Source: Gilliamella sp. ESL0441 (GTDB lineage Bacteria; Pseudomonadota; Gammaproteobacteria; Enterobacterales; Orbaceae). Taken from it: a DNA stretch of 64,000 bases. This document shows, one piece after another, positions 1 to 9,410 of the stretch (position 1 is the first letter of the stretch; every line of letters begins with the position of its first letter). A program made the translations under genes and the position numbers. Location: NCBI RefSeq assembly GCF_019469185.1, contig NZ_CP048264.1, positions 2,294,001 through 2,358,000 of the forward strand, given 5' to 3'. The notes beneath the pieces were generated by a model. The model was not told the DNA's origin. It ran no database searches and saw only the letters and a program-made list of their open reading frames with translations.

Positions 1-582
1 TACCAATGTCAAACCACAAACTAGCCACAATAGTTCATAACGACCTTGTAAAATCCCAGAAAAATCACCTGATTGCCATCCATAAAGCGATTGCAATAGA
101 TCATAATACATGGCAAAAAATGTGGTTACAGCACTGATTATCGCGCCTAGCATAATCCCAATAAGTGGAACCATTAGTGCTGATTTGAGAACAATTTTAT
201 GGGATATTATCATAAAAAGAATCGTACCCATCATCGCAAATAAACTTGCAACCACCATTTTGATCATGACACTTTGTTCGGGCGCGAATACCATCATGAT
301 GAGTAAACCAAGACTGGCTGATTGGGTGGTGCCAACAAGGGTAGGCTCCACAAAGCGGTTTTGTGTTAATAACTGCATCACTAAGCCAGCGACACTCATT
401 GCACTACCGGCTAACAATAACGCTAACGTTCTTGGCAAACGACTGACAAAAAAGATCTGCTGCATATTTGTATTGGTGAAAAGTTCATGTAAATTGACAT
501 GCCCTGCACCAATAAACAAACTTATTGCAGTCAAAATTAATAAAATAATGATGCCTGCAATAAAATATAACGACAACTTCAT
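1..582 (-). CDS. FecCD-family ferric-siderophore ABC transporter permease (3' part outside window)
   Basis: The leftward frame is open from the ATG at 582 to the window edge (194 codons), so the C-terminal part is missing. The translation is strongly hydrophobic. It begins MKLSLYFIAGI and contains SRLPRTLALLLAGSAMSVAG followed by a GTTQSASLG segment, a pattern typical of FecCD/BtuC inner-membrane permeases, closest by eye to catecholate-siderophore permeases such as FatD/VctD. Such proteins form the channel of a periplasmic-binding-protein-dependent Fe-siderophore importer. The start lies 6 bases after the stop of the upstream binding-protein gene, so the two are surely one transcript. A rightward frame of 161 codons over the same bases is a shadow. 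The siderophore specificity cannot be read from sequence. Confidence 0.88.
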   Translation of the reverse strand, partial: MKLSLYFIAGIIILLILTAISLFIGAGHVNLHELFTNTNMQQIFFVSRLPRTLALLLAGSAMSVAGLVMQLLTQNRFVEPTLVGTTQSASLGLLIMMVFAPEQSVMIKMVVASLFAMMGTILFMIISHKIVLKSALMVPLIGIMLGAIISAVTTFFAMYYDLLQSLYGWQSGDFSGILQGRYELLWLVCGLTLV

Positions 583-588
583 GTTTTT

Positions 589-1563
589 TTATTGATTAGT
601 CGATGATTCTTGTAGTGCTTCTGCTATTTGATCCATTAAACGACTATACGTTTGAATCCCGCCTGCGATATACATCGATGTTGAATCAAGATAAACAATA
701 TGATTGTGCTGCCATGCTGCCGTTTTTTGAATTAATTCATTATTTAATACTTGTTGTGCTGATTGAGCTTCTTTATTACCAATGGCATTATCTCTATCTA
801 ACACAAATATCCATTCGGGATTAGTACTTAAAATGAATTCAGAAGTAACACTATTCCCATGACGACCGGCTTCTTGGAAAGTGGTTGCTGGCTGGAAACC
901 TAACACATCAAAAACAAATCCAAAACGTGATTTAGGGCCATATGCAGACATTTTCCCACCGTTAATCATAATCACTAATGCTGAACCGGCTGTACTTGTT
1001 TTTGGTTTTAGTTGTTCTATTTTTTGATTGAAGTCTTCAATCAATTTAGATGCTTCTTTCTCTTTTTCAAAAATCCCACCTAATTGACGAGTTCGCTCAG
1101 TTAAACTCGCTAAGAAGTTATTTGAATCAATATCTAAGGAGATTGTTTCTGCTAATTTTTCCAATTTTGGATAGGCATCTGTTGCTCGTCCACCTGCTAT
1201 AATTAAGTCAGGATTGATAGAGCTAAGAACTTCGTAATTTGGCTCAAACAAAGTCCCAATGTTAGTATAGGACTTATCACTATATTTAGATAAGAAATCA
1301 GGTAAATGGACATTTGATTGTGGTACAGCTGAGACTGGAATATTCAATGCATCAATAATATCAAGAGTTGCAACGTTAAAAACAGCTACTTTTTTGGGAA
1401 CAGACCCAAAAAATGCTTCGCCTTGAGCGTGTTTAATTACCAGAACATCTTTCTTAATATCGGAATAATCTGGTTTTTGGTTATTCTTATTATTATCACA
1501 CCCAACAACTAACAGCAATACAGCAAACAGCACTGTAATTTTAACTTTGATAAATGAATACAT
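589..1563 (-). CDS. Siderophore-binding periplasmic lipoprotein (FatB/CeuE/VctP-like)
   Basis: This is a 324-residue protein with a lipoprotein signal: a basic start, a hydrophobic stretch and the lipobox LLVVGC, giving a mature N-terminal Cys at about residue 22. The body reads as a class III (BtuF/FatB-type) solute-binding protein. It has an alpha/beta N-lobe with NPDLIIAGGR, then a C-lobe with NPEWIFVLDRDNAIG and HNHIVYLDSTSMYIAGG, signatures shared with CeuE, YclQ and VctP. Its role is to capture a ferric (probably catecholate-type) siderophore in the periplasm and hand it to the permease encoded 6 bases downstream. The ATG has GGAG about 5 bases upstream. A probable Fur box lies 41-59 bases upstream of the start. 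The ligand is inferred from the family only. Confidence 0.88.
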   Translation of the reverse strand: MYSFIKVKITVLFAVLLLVVGCDNNKNNQKPDYSDIKKDVLVIKHAQGEAFFGSVPKKVAVFNVATLDIIDALNIPVSAVPQSNVHLPDFLSKYSDKSYTNIGTLFEPNYEVLSSINPDLIIAGGRATDAYPKLEKLAETISLDIDSNNFLASLTERTRQLGGIFEKEKEASKLIEDFNQKIEQLKPKTSTAGSALVIMINGGKMSAYGPKSRFGFVFDVLGFQPATTFQEAGRHGNSVTSEFILSTNPEWIFVLDRDNAIGNKEAQSAQQVLNNELIQKTAAWQHNHIVYLDSTSMYIAGGIQTYSRLMDQIAEALQESSTNQ

Positions 1564-1603
1564 ATGAACTCCTAATTATTGTTCAGATAAAAACAACACA
1601 AAT

Positions 1604-1622
1604 ATAAATAATTCTCATTTGC
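1604..1622 (-). promoter_or_regulatory. Probable Fur box upstream of siderophore uptake genes
   Basis: On the minus strand the sequence is GCAAATGAGAATTATTTAT. Against the Fur consensus of two GATAAT hexamers plus an inverted ATTATC, the hexamers match 4/6, 5/6 and 3/6. It sits just upstream of the binding-lipoprotein gene, where iron repression would be expected. The match is moderate and no -35/-10 pair was assigned with confidence. Confidence 0.5.
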
Positions 1623-1742
1623 ATTAAATTGTATCTAAAAACAACTCAGTGTTCAATAAACTTTAAAGAATATCTAAAGTCAGTGTTAAATGATTAGAAA
1701 ACGTTTCTTTACATAGCGTTATGTCAAAATTTTATAGATTAA

Positions 1743-3209
1743 TTAGCCAATATCACTGTCATTTTTATTTGAAAACTCTTTTAACTTTCTGGTTAAAGTA
1801 TTACGCCCCCACCCTAATAAATTTGCTGCTTCTTGTTTATGTCCTCGGGTAAAATTAAGTGCGCAATTTAATAAAATACGCTCTACTTCTGTCACTGCCT
1901 CAGTTAAAATGCCCGATTTTCCTGCGACAAGCGATTGTTTAGCCCATTGTTCCAGTAAAAATTGCCAATCCATTGCAACTTGAGAGTCGTTTAATGTCAA
2001 ACTTATATCATTACGACCAACCGAAATTTTAGGCATCGGAAATTGTAATAGCTCTGGTGGTAGATCTTGCACTAAAATTTCTTTACTAGAAGACATGACT
2101 GTCACCCAACGACAGGTATTTTCAAGCTGTCTTACATTGCCCGGCCAATTAAATTTACATAGAACACTCATCGCTTCGGGACTAAAAACTTTACTTTCAA
2201 CGCCTAACTCTTTAGCCGTGGTATATAAAAAATGCTCTGCAAGTTTCGGAATATCTTGAGCACGATCACGTAATGGAGGCAATAAAATACGGATTACATT
2301 TAAGCGATGAAACAAATCATCCCGAAATTTGCCTTCACGCACTCTTGCTTCTAAATCTTGATGCGTTGCGGCAATAATTCTGACATCAACTTTTACGGGG
2401 GAATAACCACCAATACGATAAAATTGTCCATCAGCAAGGACTCGAAGTAACCGTGTTTGAACATCAAGAGGCATATCACCGATTTCATCTAAAAATAAGG
2501 TTCCACCATTAGCCTGTTCAAATCGTCCATGCCTGATTTGTGCAGCCCCAGTAAACGCCCCTTTTTCGTGTCCAAACAGTTCCGATTCAATCAGATCTTT
2601 GGGAATCGCTGCCATATTAAGTGCGATAAAAGGTGAATGTGATCGAGGGCTATGAGTATGCAACGCTTTTGCGACTAACTCTTTACCTGTACCTGATTCA
2701 CCATTAATCAGCACACTAATAGAAGATTTTGATAAGCGTCCAATAATCCGAAATACCTCTTGCATTGAAGGTGCTTCACCTATTATGCCTGTTGATGCTT
2801 TTGCCGTAACATGAGTACGTTGATGATTTGGTACTTGTAAATGTTGAGACTGTGCAATAGCACGTTCAACAAGTTGAATCATTTCATCCACATCAAAGGG
2901 TTTGGGAATATAATCAAAAGCCCCTTTTTGGTAAGCGTTGACAGCAGCATCAAGATCAGAATGCGCTGTCATAATAATGACAGGCAAATGGGGGAATTGT
3001 GCTTTGATATAATTAAGTAATGATAGACCATCGATGCCAGGCATTTTAATATCAGAAATTAGTACAGCTGGTTTGGGTAGTTGATTAGTCAAAGCTTCGA
3101 TCACATCTTGACCGTTTGCAAAACTAATACAATTAAAATGCGCATTGGTAAGTGCTTTTTCTAATACCCAACGAATTGAACTATCATCATCAACAACCCA
3201 AACATTCAT
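1743..3209 (-). CDS. glnG: Nitrogen regulation response regulator NtrC (NR-I)
   Basis: This is a 488-residue sigma-54-dependent activator with all three expected domains. The receiver domain (1-120) has acidic residues DDD at 7-9 and phospho-acceptor Asp53 in ISDIKMPG. The AAA+ domain has Walker A GESGTGKE at 170-177, the sigma-54 contact loop GAFTGA at 217-222 and Walker [13 protein letters not shown]-terminal Fis-type helix-turn-helix contains [16 protein letters not shown]. Phosphorylated by NtrB under nitrogen limitation, it oligomerises at enhancers and opens sigma-54 promoters. It starts 11 bases after glnL with GAGG about 9 bases before the ATG, completing glnA-glnL-glnG. Its likely own targets lie upstream of glnA in this window. 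Confidence 0.97.
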   Translation of the reverse strand: MNVWVVDDDSSIRWVLEKALTNAHFNCISFANGQDVIEALTNQLPKPAVLISDIKMPGIDGLSLLNYIKAQFPHLPVIIMTAHSDLDAAVNAYQKGAFDYIPKPFDVDEMIQLVERAIAQSQHLQVPNHQRTHVTAKASTGIIGEAPSMQEVFRIIGRLSKSSISVLINGESGTGKELVAKALHTHSPRSHSPFIALNMAAIPKDLIESELFGHEKGAFTGAAQIRHGRFEQANGGTLFLDEIGDMPLDVQTRLLRVLADGQFYRIGGYSPVKVDVRIIAATHQDLEARVREGKFRDDLFHRLNVIRILLPPLRDRAQDIPKLAEHFLYTTAKELGVESKVFSPEAMSVLCKFNWPGNVRQLENTCRWVTVMSSSKEILVQDLPPELLQFPMPKISVGRNDISLTLNDSQVAMDWQFLLEQWAKQSLVAGKSGILTEAVTEVERILLNCALNFTRGHKQEAANLLGWGRNTLTRKLKEFSNKNDSDIG

Positions 3210-3220
3210 TTTAAATTACC

Positions 3221-4270
3221 TCATTGTTTGATTGGCAAATAGACAGAAAATTCAGTGTGTCCAGGCCAACTATTAAATTCAATTTTACCATGATGTTGAT
3301 CAACAATATTATGTGCAATAGAAAGACCGATTCCTGTCCCACCTTCATAACCGCTTACCATAGGATAAAAAAGTGTATCTTGAATATGAACAGGTACCCC
3401 CGGTCCATTATCTTCAATATCAATACGTGCACATAGTCGATAACGTTGTCCATGCAATGTAATTTGAAAGGCAGTTCTCGTTCTGATTGTTATCGTACCT
3501 GTTTTCGTACCAATAGCCTGTAAAGCATTTCGCACAATATTTAAAATAACTTGTTCGATCTGCTCTGAATCATGGATAAATTCTGGCAAACTTGGATCAT
3601 AATCCCGTAAAATAGTCACATTTAATGGTTTTTCGATGCATAATAACGCATAAGTTCGCTCAATCGCTTGATGAATATTTTGTACTTTTTGGTGCAAGCG
3701 TTGCTGTGGTCCTAATAACCTATCTACTAGATTCCTTAATCTATCTGCTTGTTCAATAATAATTTGCGTATAATCTTGCAACTCATTTTTTGGTAATTCT
3801 CGTGATAATAATTGTGCGGCACCTCGAAGCCCACCTAATGGGTTTTTAATTTCATGTGCTAGCCCTCGCACAAGTTCACGAGCAGCACTTTGTTGAGCTT
3901 GTTGTAACTGTTCTTGGCTTAACCGTTTATGATTATTTAAAGGCGCCATTTCAATTAAGATCTGTTCATTACTTAAGGGTTGTGCCGTTAACGATAAGAT
4001 ATGCAATTCATTATTCACCACCAAATTCACTTCAGTATCCGTAAAACCTTGATTTTTGGATAATGAACTTTGCATTAACTCGAAATCTAAAGAATGGTAA
4101 CTCAATAAATCAGGAAGATAACTATCTAATAACTTTTTGGGACTTTGTGCTAATAGCTGTTGGGCAGCGGTATTGGCGTAAACAATATTGAGATTTTTAT
4201 CAAGTAATAAAATACTTGTAATCATCGAGTTGAGAACAAGATCAGCATCAGATTCACTATCAAATGTCAT
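3221..4270 (-). CDS. glnL: Nitrogen regulation sensor histidine kinase NtrB (NR-II)
   Basis: This cytosolic two-component kinase/phosphatase controls NtrC. An N-terminal PAS domain ([19 protein letters not shown]) is followed by the H-box [20 protein letters not shown] and a C-terminal HATPase domain with N-box [16 protein letters not shown] and [11 protein letters not shown] chose the ATG at 4270 (349 residues, the E. coli length, placing the phospho-His at 139). A GTG ten codons further out at 4300 lies inside the glnA-glnL hairpin, whereas the ATG has a GAGGACGGA sequence upstream. Activity is normally switched by PII (GlnB) binding, and no PII gene is in the window. It is followed 11 bases later by glnG. 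Confidence 0.96.
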   Translation of the reverse strand: MTFDSESDADLVLNSMITSILLLDKNLNIVYANTAAQQLLAQSPKKLLDSYLPDLLSYHSLDFELMQSSLSKNQGFTDTEVNLVVNNELHILSLTAQPLSNEQILIEMAPLNNHKRLSQEQLQQAQQSAARELVRGLAHEIKNPLGGLRGAAQLLSRELPKNELQDYTQIIIEQADRLRNLVDRLLGPQQRLHQKVQNIHQAIERTYALLCIEKPLNVTILRDYDPSLPEFIHDSEQIEQVILNIVRNALQAIGTKTGTITIRTRTAFQITLHGQRYRLCARIDIEDNGPGVPVHIQDTLFYPMVSGYEGGTGIGLSIAHNIVDQHHGKIEFNSWPGHTEFSVYLPIKQ

Positions 4271-4293
4271 CGTCGGTATTCCGTCCTCATTAA

Positions 4294-4318
4294 AATCCAC
4301 CGCTTTAGACGGTGGATT
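4294..4318 (-). terminator. glnA-glnL intergenic hairpin (attenuator/terminator)
   Basis: A perfect 9-bp inverted repeat (AATCCACCG / CGGTGGATT) with a 7-base loop is followed on the minus strand by only four U residues. It sits 23 bases after the glnA stop and directly before glnL. A partial terminator here would explain high GlnA and low NtrB/NtrC expression, as in enteric bacteria. Confidence 0.7.
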
Positions 4319-4341
4319 AACTGTTTAAATTTTAGATAAAT

Positions 4342-5751
4342 TTATAAACTATAGTAAAGTTCAAATTCAACTGGATGTGGTGTCATACGTACACGATCAA
4401 CATCTTGACGTTTTAAATCAATATACGCATCAATCGTATCATTAGTGAAGACATTACCACGCGTTAAGAATTCACGATCAGCATCTAATGCATTAAGCGC
4501 TTCTTCAAGTGAACCTGCCACTTGTGGAATTAATTTAGATTCTTCCGGTGGTAAATCATATAAGTTTTTATCCATTGCATCGCCAGGATGAATTTTGTTA
4601 ATAATACCATCTAAACCAGCCATTAACTGCGCAGCAAATGATAAATATGGATTACCTGCTGGATCAGGGAAACGAACTTCAATACGGCGTGCTTTCGGGC
4701 TAGTCACAACCGGAATACGAATTGAAGCAGAACGGTTACGAGCAGAATACGCAAGCATAACAGGCGCTTCATAACCCGGTACTAAACGTTTATATGAGTT
4801 TGTTGCAGGGTTAGTAAATGCATTGATAGCTTTAGCATGTTTAATAATACCGCCAATATAGAATAATGCCATCTCAGAAAGCCCAGCATATTTATCACCG
4901 GCAAATAAGTTAACTCCATCTTTAGCTAAAGATTGATGGCAGTGCATGCCTGAACCATTATCGCCAAACATCGGTTTTGGCATAAATGTCGCTGTTTTTC
5001 CATAAATATGCGCTACATTTTGCACAACATATTTATAAATTTGAACTTCATCCGCTTTTTTAGTTAATGTATTGAAACGACAAGCAATTTCATTTTGTCC
5101 TGCAGTTGCCACTTCATGGTGATGAGCTTCAACCACTAAACCAAGTTGTTCCATAATTAAACACATCTCTGAGCGGATATCTTGCGATGAATCAACCGGA
5201 GGAAGTGGGAAGTAACCGCCTTTTACGCCTGGGCGATGACCTTTGTTACCTTCTTCATATTTTGTGCCTGAATTCCAAGCGGCTTCAATATCATCAATAT
5301 GAACAAAACTACCTGACATCGGTGAACCAAAACGAACATCATCAAATAAAAAGAATTCGGGTTCAGGTCCAAAAATTACGGTATCAGCAATGCCTGAAGA
5401 TTTTAAAAACTCTTCAGCACGTTTTGCGATTGAACGAGGATCACGATCATAACCTTGTAATGTTGCAGGTTCGAGTACATCACAACGGAGATTTAATGTT
5501 ACATCTTCAAAAAATGGATCAATAACGGCACTTGAAGCATCAGGCATTAATACCATATCCGATTCATTAATCCCTTTCCAACCAGCAATTGAAGAACCGT
5601 CAAACATTTTACCGTCTTCAAAAAAGTCAGCATCAATTTGACTAACGGGTATCGTAACGTGTTGCTCTTTACCTTTGGTATCAGTAAAACGCAAATCGAC
5701 AAATTTAACATCATTTTCTTTAATTAGTGTTAATACTTTTTGTATAGACAT
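4342..5751 (-). CDS. glnA: Glutamine synthetase type I
   Basis: This is a 469-residue protein, the same length as the E. coli enzyme. It makes glutamine from glutamate, ammonia and ATP as a dodecamer in the cytoplasm. Visible signatures are [13 protein letters not shown], the catalytic-site region [11 protein letters not shown], the ATP-binding region around [21 protein letters not shown] and the adenylylation site [10 protein letters not shown] with its Tyr, so GlnE-type covalent control is expected. The start has GGAG 7-8 bases upstream. Transcription is almost certainly from the sigma-54 promoter at 5821-5836, driven by NtrC bound further upstream, and runs on into glnL and glnG past a hairpin. 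Together with gltBD at 31050-36933 it gives the GS-GOGAT ammonia assimilation route. Confidence 0.98.
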   Translation of the reverse strand: MSIQKVLTLIKENDVKFVDLRFTDTKGKEQHVTIPVSQIDADFFEDGKMFDGSSIAGWKGINESDMVLMPDASSAVIDPFFEDVTLNLRCDVLEPATLQGYDRDPRSIAKRAEEFLKSSGIADTVIFGPEPEFFLFDDVRFGSPMSGSFVHIDDIEAAWNSGTKYEEGNKGHRPGVKGGYFPLPPVDSSQDIRSEMCLIMEQLGLVVEAHHHEVATAGQNEIACRFNTLTKKADEVQIYKYVVQNVAHIYGKTATFMPKPMFGDNGSGMHCHQSLAKDGVNLFAGDKYAGLSEMALFYIGGIIKHAKAINAFTNPATNSYKRLVPGYEAPVMLAYSARNRSASIRIPVVTSPKARRIEVRFPDPAGNPYLSFAAQLMAGLDGIINKIHPGDAMDKNLYDLPPEESKLIPQVAGSLEEALNALDADREFLTRGNVFTNDTIDAYIDLKRQDVDRVRMTPHPVEFELYYSL

Positions 5752-5820
5752 GTATCTTCTCCGTTGAGGACAAATAATTGTTCAGTTCGTAAGGCATTCT
5801 TGCCAAGTTATTTTCTTTTA

Positions 5821-5836
5821 TGCAAATATGATGCCA
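5821..5836 (-). promoter_or_regulatory. Sigma-54 promoter of glnA
   Basis: On the minus strand the sequence is TGGCATCATATTTGCA. It matches the -24/-12 consensus TGGCAC-N5-TTGCW at every invariant position, with correct GG-to-GC spacing. It lies 70 bases upstream of the glnA start codon. The predicted transcript start is near 5811. Confidence 0.88.
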
Positions 5837-5897
5837 AGTTTTAAGTCACGTTTTTCTAGTGAATTTACGGGTTAAATAGTAACACAAATAGCATTGA

Positions 5898-5914
5898 TGC
5901 ACCAAAATAATGCA
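5898..5914 (-). promoter_or_regulatory. NtrC-binding site (enhancer) upstream of glnA
   Basis: The palindrome TGCACCAAAATAATGCA matches the NtrC consensus TGCACCAAAATGGTGCA at 15 of 17 positions. Its centre is about 95 bases upstream of the predicted sigma-54 start, close to the position of the E. coli glnA enhancers. Confidence 0.8.
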
Positions 5915-5929
5915 TAAAAACACTTAGAA

Positions 5930-5936
5930 TGCACCA
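5930..5936 (-). promoter_or_regulatory. Second NtrC half-site upstream of glnA
   Basis: A TGCACCA half-site lies 32 bases (about three helical turns) from the half-site at 5898, the spacing expected for cooperating NtrC dimers. The opposite arm is poorly conserved, so this may be a weak site. Confidence 0.5.
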
Positions 5937-6144
5937 ATAAAAGGCGTTGCACATTTATTTTGCTAAAAAGATGTCGTTCACGCATTCAATCATCCTTGTA
6001 ATAATCAAAAACTCAATAAGAATCTTCTCAATTTAACGCTCGATAATTTGGGGAACAACAAGATTTTCTTATAGGTACTGTATTTCAGTGCATAATATCG
6101 CTATAATCTCTCCTTATATTGAAAAACTAGGTAATTATAAAAGT

Positions 6145-6585
6145 ATGGACTTTATTACACTCGAAATTATACCTTTTGTTAAAAATCATATTTTACTTTC
6201 TTTAGGTTGGATTGTACTTTTTATTGCAATCATTGTATTAACCATCAAAAGTAAGTTATCAAAAGTTAAAATCATTAATAATGCTCAAGCAATCAATCTG
6301 ATTAATAAACAAAATGCTAAAATCATTGATTTGCGATCAGCTGATAGTTTCAAAAAGGGGCATATTACCGATTCCCTGAATATACTCCCCATTGATATCA
6401 AAAATGCGAGTGCAAATTCTATTGAAAAACATAAAGAAAATTTTGTTATTTTAGTTGATGATAATGGTCTATCATCAGTCGGTATCGGTGAAATACTAGT
6501 TAAACAAGGTTTCTTGAATGTTTTTGCATTAAAAGATGGCATTGCAGGATGGAATGGCGAAAATTTACCATTAGTTAGAAAATAA
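6145..6585 (+). CDS. yibN: Membrane-anchored rhodanese-like protein YibN
   Basis: This is a 146-residue protein with one N-terminal membrane segment (ILLSLGWIVLFIAIIVLTI) and a cytosolic rhodanese domain (IIDLRSADSFKKGHI, ending GIAGWNGENLPLVRK). It closely matches E. coli YibN in length and ends. The usual rhodanese catalytic Cys is absent: VILVDDNGLSSVG stands where a Cys loop would be, so a sulfurtransferase role is doubtful. A GTG at 6088 would add 19 residues, but the ATG at 6145 matches the family start. It precedes secB and gpsA as in enterics, although the grxC normally between yibN and secB is missing here. The molecular function is not firmly known. Confidence 0.85.
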   Translation: MDFITLEIIPFVKNHILLSLGWIVLFIAIIVLTIKSKLSKVKIINNAQAINLINKQNAKIIDLRSADSFKKGHITDSLNILPIDIKNASANSIEKHKENFVILVDDNGLSSVGIGEILVKQGFLNVFALKDGIAGWNGENLPLVRK

Positions 6586-6610
6586 AACTATATTAAAATA
6601 AGGTTAGATC

Positions 6611-7093
6611 ATGACAGAACAAAACAATACACAACAACCAGAAACACAATTTGCAATTCAACGTATTTATACAAAAGATGTTTCATTTGAAACCAATAAT
6701 GTACCTGAAGTTTTTACCAAACAATTTCAACCAGCCATGAATGTTGAATTGAATACATCATCTCAATCCTTAAATGATGATGTTTATGAAGTCGCATTAC
6801 GCATTACAGTAACAATGAAGTCACAAGACGAAGTTGCCTATATTTGTGAAGTAACGCAAGCAGGTATTTTTTCACTCGTTGGATTCAATGATGCACAGTT
6901 ACAACACTGTTTAGGTGCTTACTGTCCGAATATTTTATTCCCGTATGCACGAGAAACAATTTCTAACTTAGTCATTAAAGGTTCTTTCCCACCAGTTAAT
7001 TTAGAACCGGTTAACTTTGACGTGTTATTTATGAACTATCTTCAACAGCAACAACAATCAGTTGAAGAAGAATCAACAGAAACATTACAATAA
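6611..7093 (+). CDS. secB: Protein-export chaperone SecB
   Basis: This is a 160-residue acidic cytosolic chaperone (E. coli 155). Conserved SecB segments include [29 protein letters not shown] and the signature [21 protein letters not shown], then [15 protein letters not shown]. SecB tetramers keep unfolded outer-membrane and periplasmic precursors export-competent and deliver them to SecA. AAGG precedes the ATG. It sits 25 bases after yibN and 42 bases before gpsA, so a single transcript is likely. The large outer-surface proteins at 54103-64000 are the kind of client SecB serves, but that link is inference. Confidence 0.97.
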   Translation: MTEQNNTQQPETQFAIQRIYTKDVSFETNNVPEVFTKQFQPAMNVELNTSSQSLNDDVYEVALRITVTMKSQDEVAYICEVTQAGIFSLVGFNDAQLQHCLGAYCPNILFPYARETISNLVIKGSFPPVNLEPVNFDVLFMNYLQQQQQSVEEESTETLQ

Positions 7094-7135
7094 TCATTGT
7101 GATTTAATCTAGAACGATAAATCTAACGGTTAATT

Positions 7136-8149
7136 ATGGAAAAACATGCTGTTGTCACAGTAATCGGTGCAGGTTCTTACGGAACCTCTTTAGCTATTTT
7201 ACTTGCACGTAATGGTCATCAAACATTATTGTGGGGACATAATTCACACAAAATGATGGCTTTACAGCATGACAGGCAAAATAAACAATTTTTGCCTGAT
7301 ATTCCTTTTCCTGAATTACTGCACATTGAAAGTGATCTGCAAACAGCTGTTTCAGCGTCACCAATCTTACTCATAGTGGTACCTAGCCATGCTTTTGGTA
7401 CTATTTTAAAGCAAATAAAACCCTATTTACGCAAAGATAGTAAAATTGTTTGGGCAACCAAAGGACTTGAGGTCAATACCGGACGTTTATTGCAAGATGT
7501 CGCCAGAGAAATTTTAGGCAATCAAATCCCCCTAGCTGTCATTTCAGGCCCTACTTTTGCTAAAGAAGTTGCCTCAGGTTTGCCAACGGCGGTAACAGTT
7601 GCTTCAACGGATGATGATTTTTTAACTGAGTTACAAAATTTATTTCATTGTAGTAAAAGTTTTCGGGTCTATAGCAGTAAAGATTTTATTGGGGTGCAAC
7701 TTGGTGGCGCCATTAAAAATGTGATTGCGATAGGAGCAGGATTGTCTGATGGGCTGGGTTTTGGTGCGAATGCAAGAACAGCGTTAATCACACGTGGACT
7801 GGCTGAAATGATGCGATTGGGCGAAGCGCTTGGTGCAGATCCTGCAACGTTTATGGGCATGGCTGGACTTGGTGATCTTGTATTAACCTGTACGGATAAT
7901 CAATCACGAAATCGACGTTTCGGTATTTTGCTGGGACAAAATAAATCTATTCAAGAAGCACAAGATATTATCGCACAAGTTGTCGAAGGATTTAAAAATA
8001 CTAAAGAAGTTTGGACACTTGCAAAACAATATCATGTGGATATGCCAATCACTGAACAAATTTATAAAGTACTATACGAGCATAAAGATCCTAAACAAGC
8101 GGCAATGACCTTACTCGGACGATCACAGAAAGAAGAACTAAAAAGTTAA
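7136..8149 (+). CDS. gpsA: Glycerol-3-phosphate dehydrogenase [NAD(P)+]
   Basis: This is a 337-residue enzyme reducing dihydroxyacetone phosphate to sn-glycerol-3-phosphate, the backbone for phospholipid synthesis. The N-terminal Rossmann motif is [10 protein letters not shown]. The catalytic-domain signature [24 protein letters not shown] contains the active-site Lys, followed by [20 protein letters not shown]. Length and order (yibN-secB-gpsA) match enteric bacteria. The ribosome-binding site is weak, with no clear GGAG before the ATG, and translation may depend on the upstream genes. cysE, the usual next gene, is absent and a convergent cyclodeaminase-family gene follows. Confidence 0.97.
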   Translation: MEKHAVVTVIGAGSYGTSLAILLARNGHQTLLWGHNSHKMMALQHDRQNKQFLPDIPFPELLHIESDLQTAVSASPILLIVVPSHAFGTILKQIKPYLRKDSKIVWATKGLEVNTGRLLQDVAREILGNQIPLAVISGPTFAKEVASGLPTAVTVASTDDDFLTELQNLFHCSKSFRVYSSKDFIGVQLGGAIKNVIAIGAGLSDGLGFGANARTALITRGLAEMMRLGEALGADPATFMGMAGLGDLVLTCTDNQSRNRRFGILLGQNKSIQEAQDIIAQVVEGFKNTKEVWTLAKQYHVDMPITEQIYKVLYEHKDPKQAAMTLLGRSQKEELKS

Positions 8150-8235
8150 TTTTTAATACCGTTATATCATCACTTTGTATTAACGCTATTAAATAACGTT
8201 GTAATTAAAATGAGCTATTCTTTCTAATCTTTAGC

Positions 8236-9210
8236 TTATATATTTGTTCCAATACCCTTTTCTTTTGCTTTTAGATAAATATCATATCCAACATAAACAT
8301 CGAGAACGGCTGTTCCCACCGTTTTAAATAAAGTGATTTGCTCATCGTTTTGGCGACATTTTTGCGAATCAGTAACTAATTCACCCAACTCAAAAAAATC
8401 ATTTTTTGATACACGTTTCTGGTTAATTGGATCAATAATATCCCCTGCTTCGGCAAAAACGCCCTCTTTAGTATCAAGTACACGAATGTCCGCTTTTTCA
8501 ACAATATTACTTGGTATTTCATGCATTTCATGGGTATATGCACCCACACCATTAATATGAGTACCAGGCTTAACGATATCACCATTAAATGTGACCACTT
8601 TAGATGTTGTCACTGAGGTGATAATATCTGCTTGACCAATGTCTTCATCAAAATTTTGCGAAAAATAGAGATTGGCTGAAAAATGTGAAAAGTGTTTTTT
8701 CATCGCTTCCGTAAATTGTTTCGCTTTTTGTTCATCGATATCGTAAATAGCTACATCAGTAAGATCCCGAACGGTTAACATGGCTTCTAATTGTGATACT
8801 GCCTGACCTCCTGTTCCAATTAATACTGCTCGTCGAGCATTTTTTCTTGCTAACAGATCGGTTGCCGCACCTTGTACCGCCCCTGTACGAAGTTGAGTTA
8901 CAAAAGTACCATCTAAAATGGCACAAACTTCCCCAGTTAAAGGATCTAACATCATCACTTGCGCTGGTACGGAGGGTTTACCCAATTTAGGATTATCCGG
9001 AAATACAGACACAATTTTAATGCCAACGATATCCTTACCTTTTATATGCGCGGGCATAAATAAACTTTGCCCTTTCTGCATATCAAAATTGATACGTAAA
9101 GGCACTTCACTATCTCCTTGGGTATAGATTTTTAAAGCTTGTTTATCTGCCTCAATGGCATCTTTCATACTATAAACATGTTGAATATCATTTGCGGATA
9201 AAATTAACAT
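8236..9210 (-). CDS. Ornithine cyclodeaminase / mu-crystallin family protein
   Basis: This is a 324-residue NAD(P)-binding protein. The N-terminal dimerisation part contains the family stretch SVFPDNPKLGKPSVPAQVM and GTFVTQLRTGAVQGAATDLLAR. The Rossmann motif is VLIGTGGQAVSQLEAM, and a later GDIVKPGTHINGVGAYTHEMHEI matches the family. Members include ornithine cyclodeaminase (ornithine to proline plus ammonia), alanine dehydrogenase and ketimine reductases, so the substrate cannot be assigned. I place the start at the ATG at 9210 because GGAG lies 5 bases before it; the GTG at 9216 overlaps that site. The gene stands alone, convergent with gpsA and divergent from aas. A link to the ornithine-type locus at 22333-29479 is possible but not shown by linkage. 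Confidence 0.85.
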   Translation of the reverse strand: MLILSANDIQHVYSMKDAIEADKQALKIYTQGDSEVPLRINFDMQKGQSLFMPAHIKGKDIVGIKIVSVFPDNPKLGKPSVPAQVMMLDPLTGEVCAILDGTFVTQLRTGAVQGAATDLLARKNARRAVLIGTGGQAVSQLEAMLTVRDLTDVAIYDIDEQKAKQFTEAMKKHFSHFSANLYFSQNFDEDIGQADIITSVTTSKVVTFNGDIVKPGTHINGVGAYTHEMHEIPSNIVEKADIRVLDTKEGVFAEAGDIIDPINQKRVSKNDFFELGELVTDSQKCRQNDEQITLFKTVGTAVLDVYVGYDIYLKAKEKGIGTNI

Positions 9211-9410
9211 TTTCACTCCAGACCTTTTTTTATGATTTATTTTACGTTTTTTATAGGCATTGTCTAACTTTTAGATAACTAAACAAAGAAAATCATTAAT
9301 CATGTTCAGATTATTCATAATAAATTCAAAATAAACAACATATCTTGTGTATTTCCTCTATTTTCACTATTATGACAAGGTGCAATTTTGCACGGAAATT
9401 GAGAATTAAG

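Noticed and set aside
110..595. Rightward 161-codon frame at the left edge
   Set aside because: It lies antisense to a well-supported FecCD permease frame that is open from 582 to the window edge; the rightward frame has no family signature.
4270..4300. GTG start of glnL ten codons upstream
   Set aside because: The GTG sits inside the glnA-glnL hairpin stem. The ATG at 4270 has an upstream GAGGACGGA and gives the E. coli length.
8150..8235. Terminator between gpsA and the cyclodeaminase-family gene
   Set aside because: The AACG...CGTT inverted sequence has a mismatch and almost no loop; not convincing.
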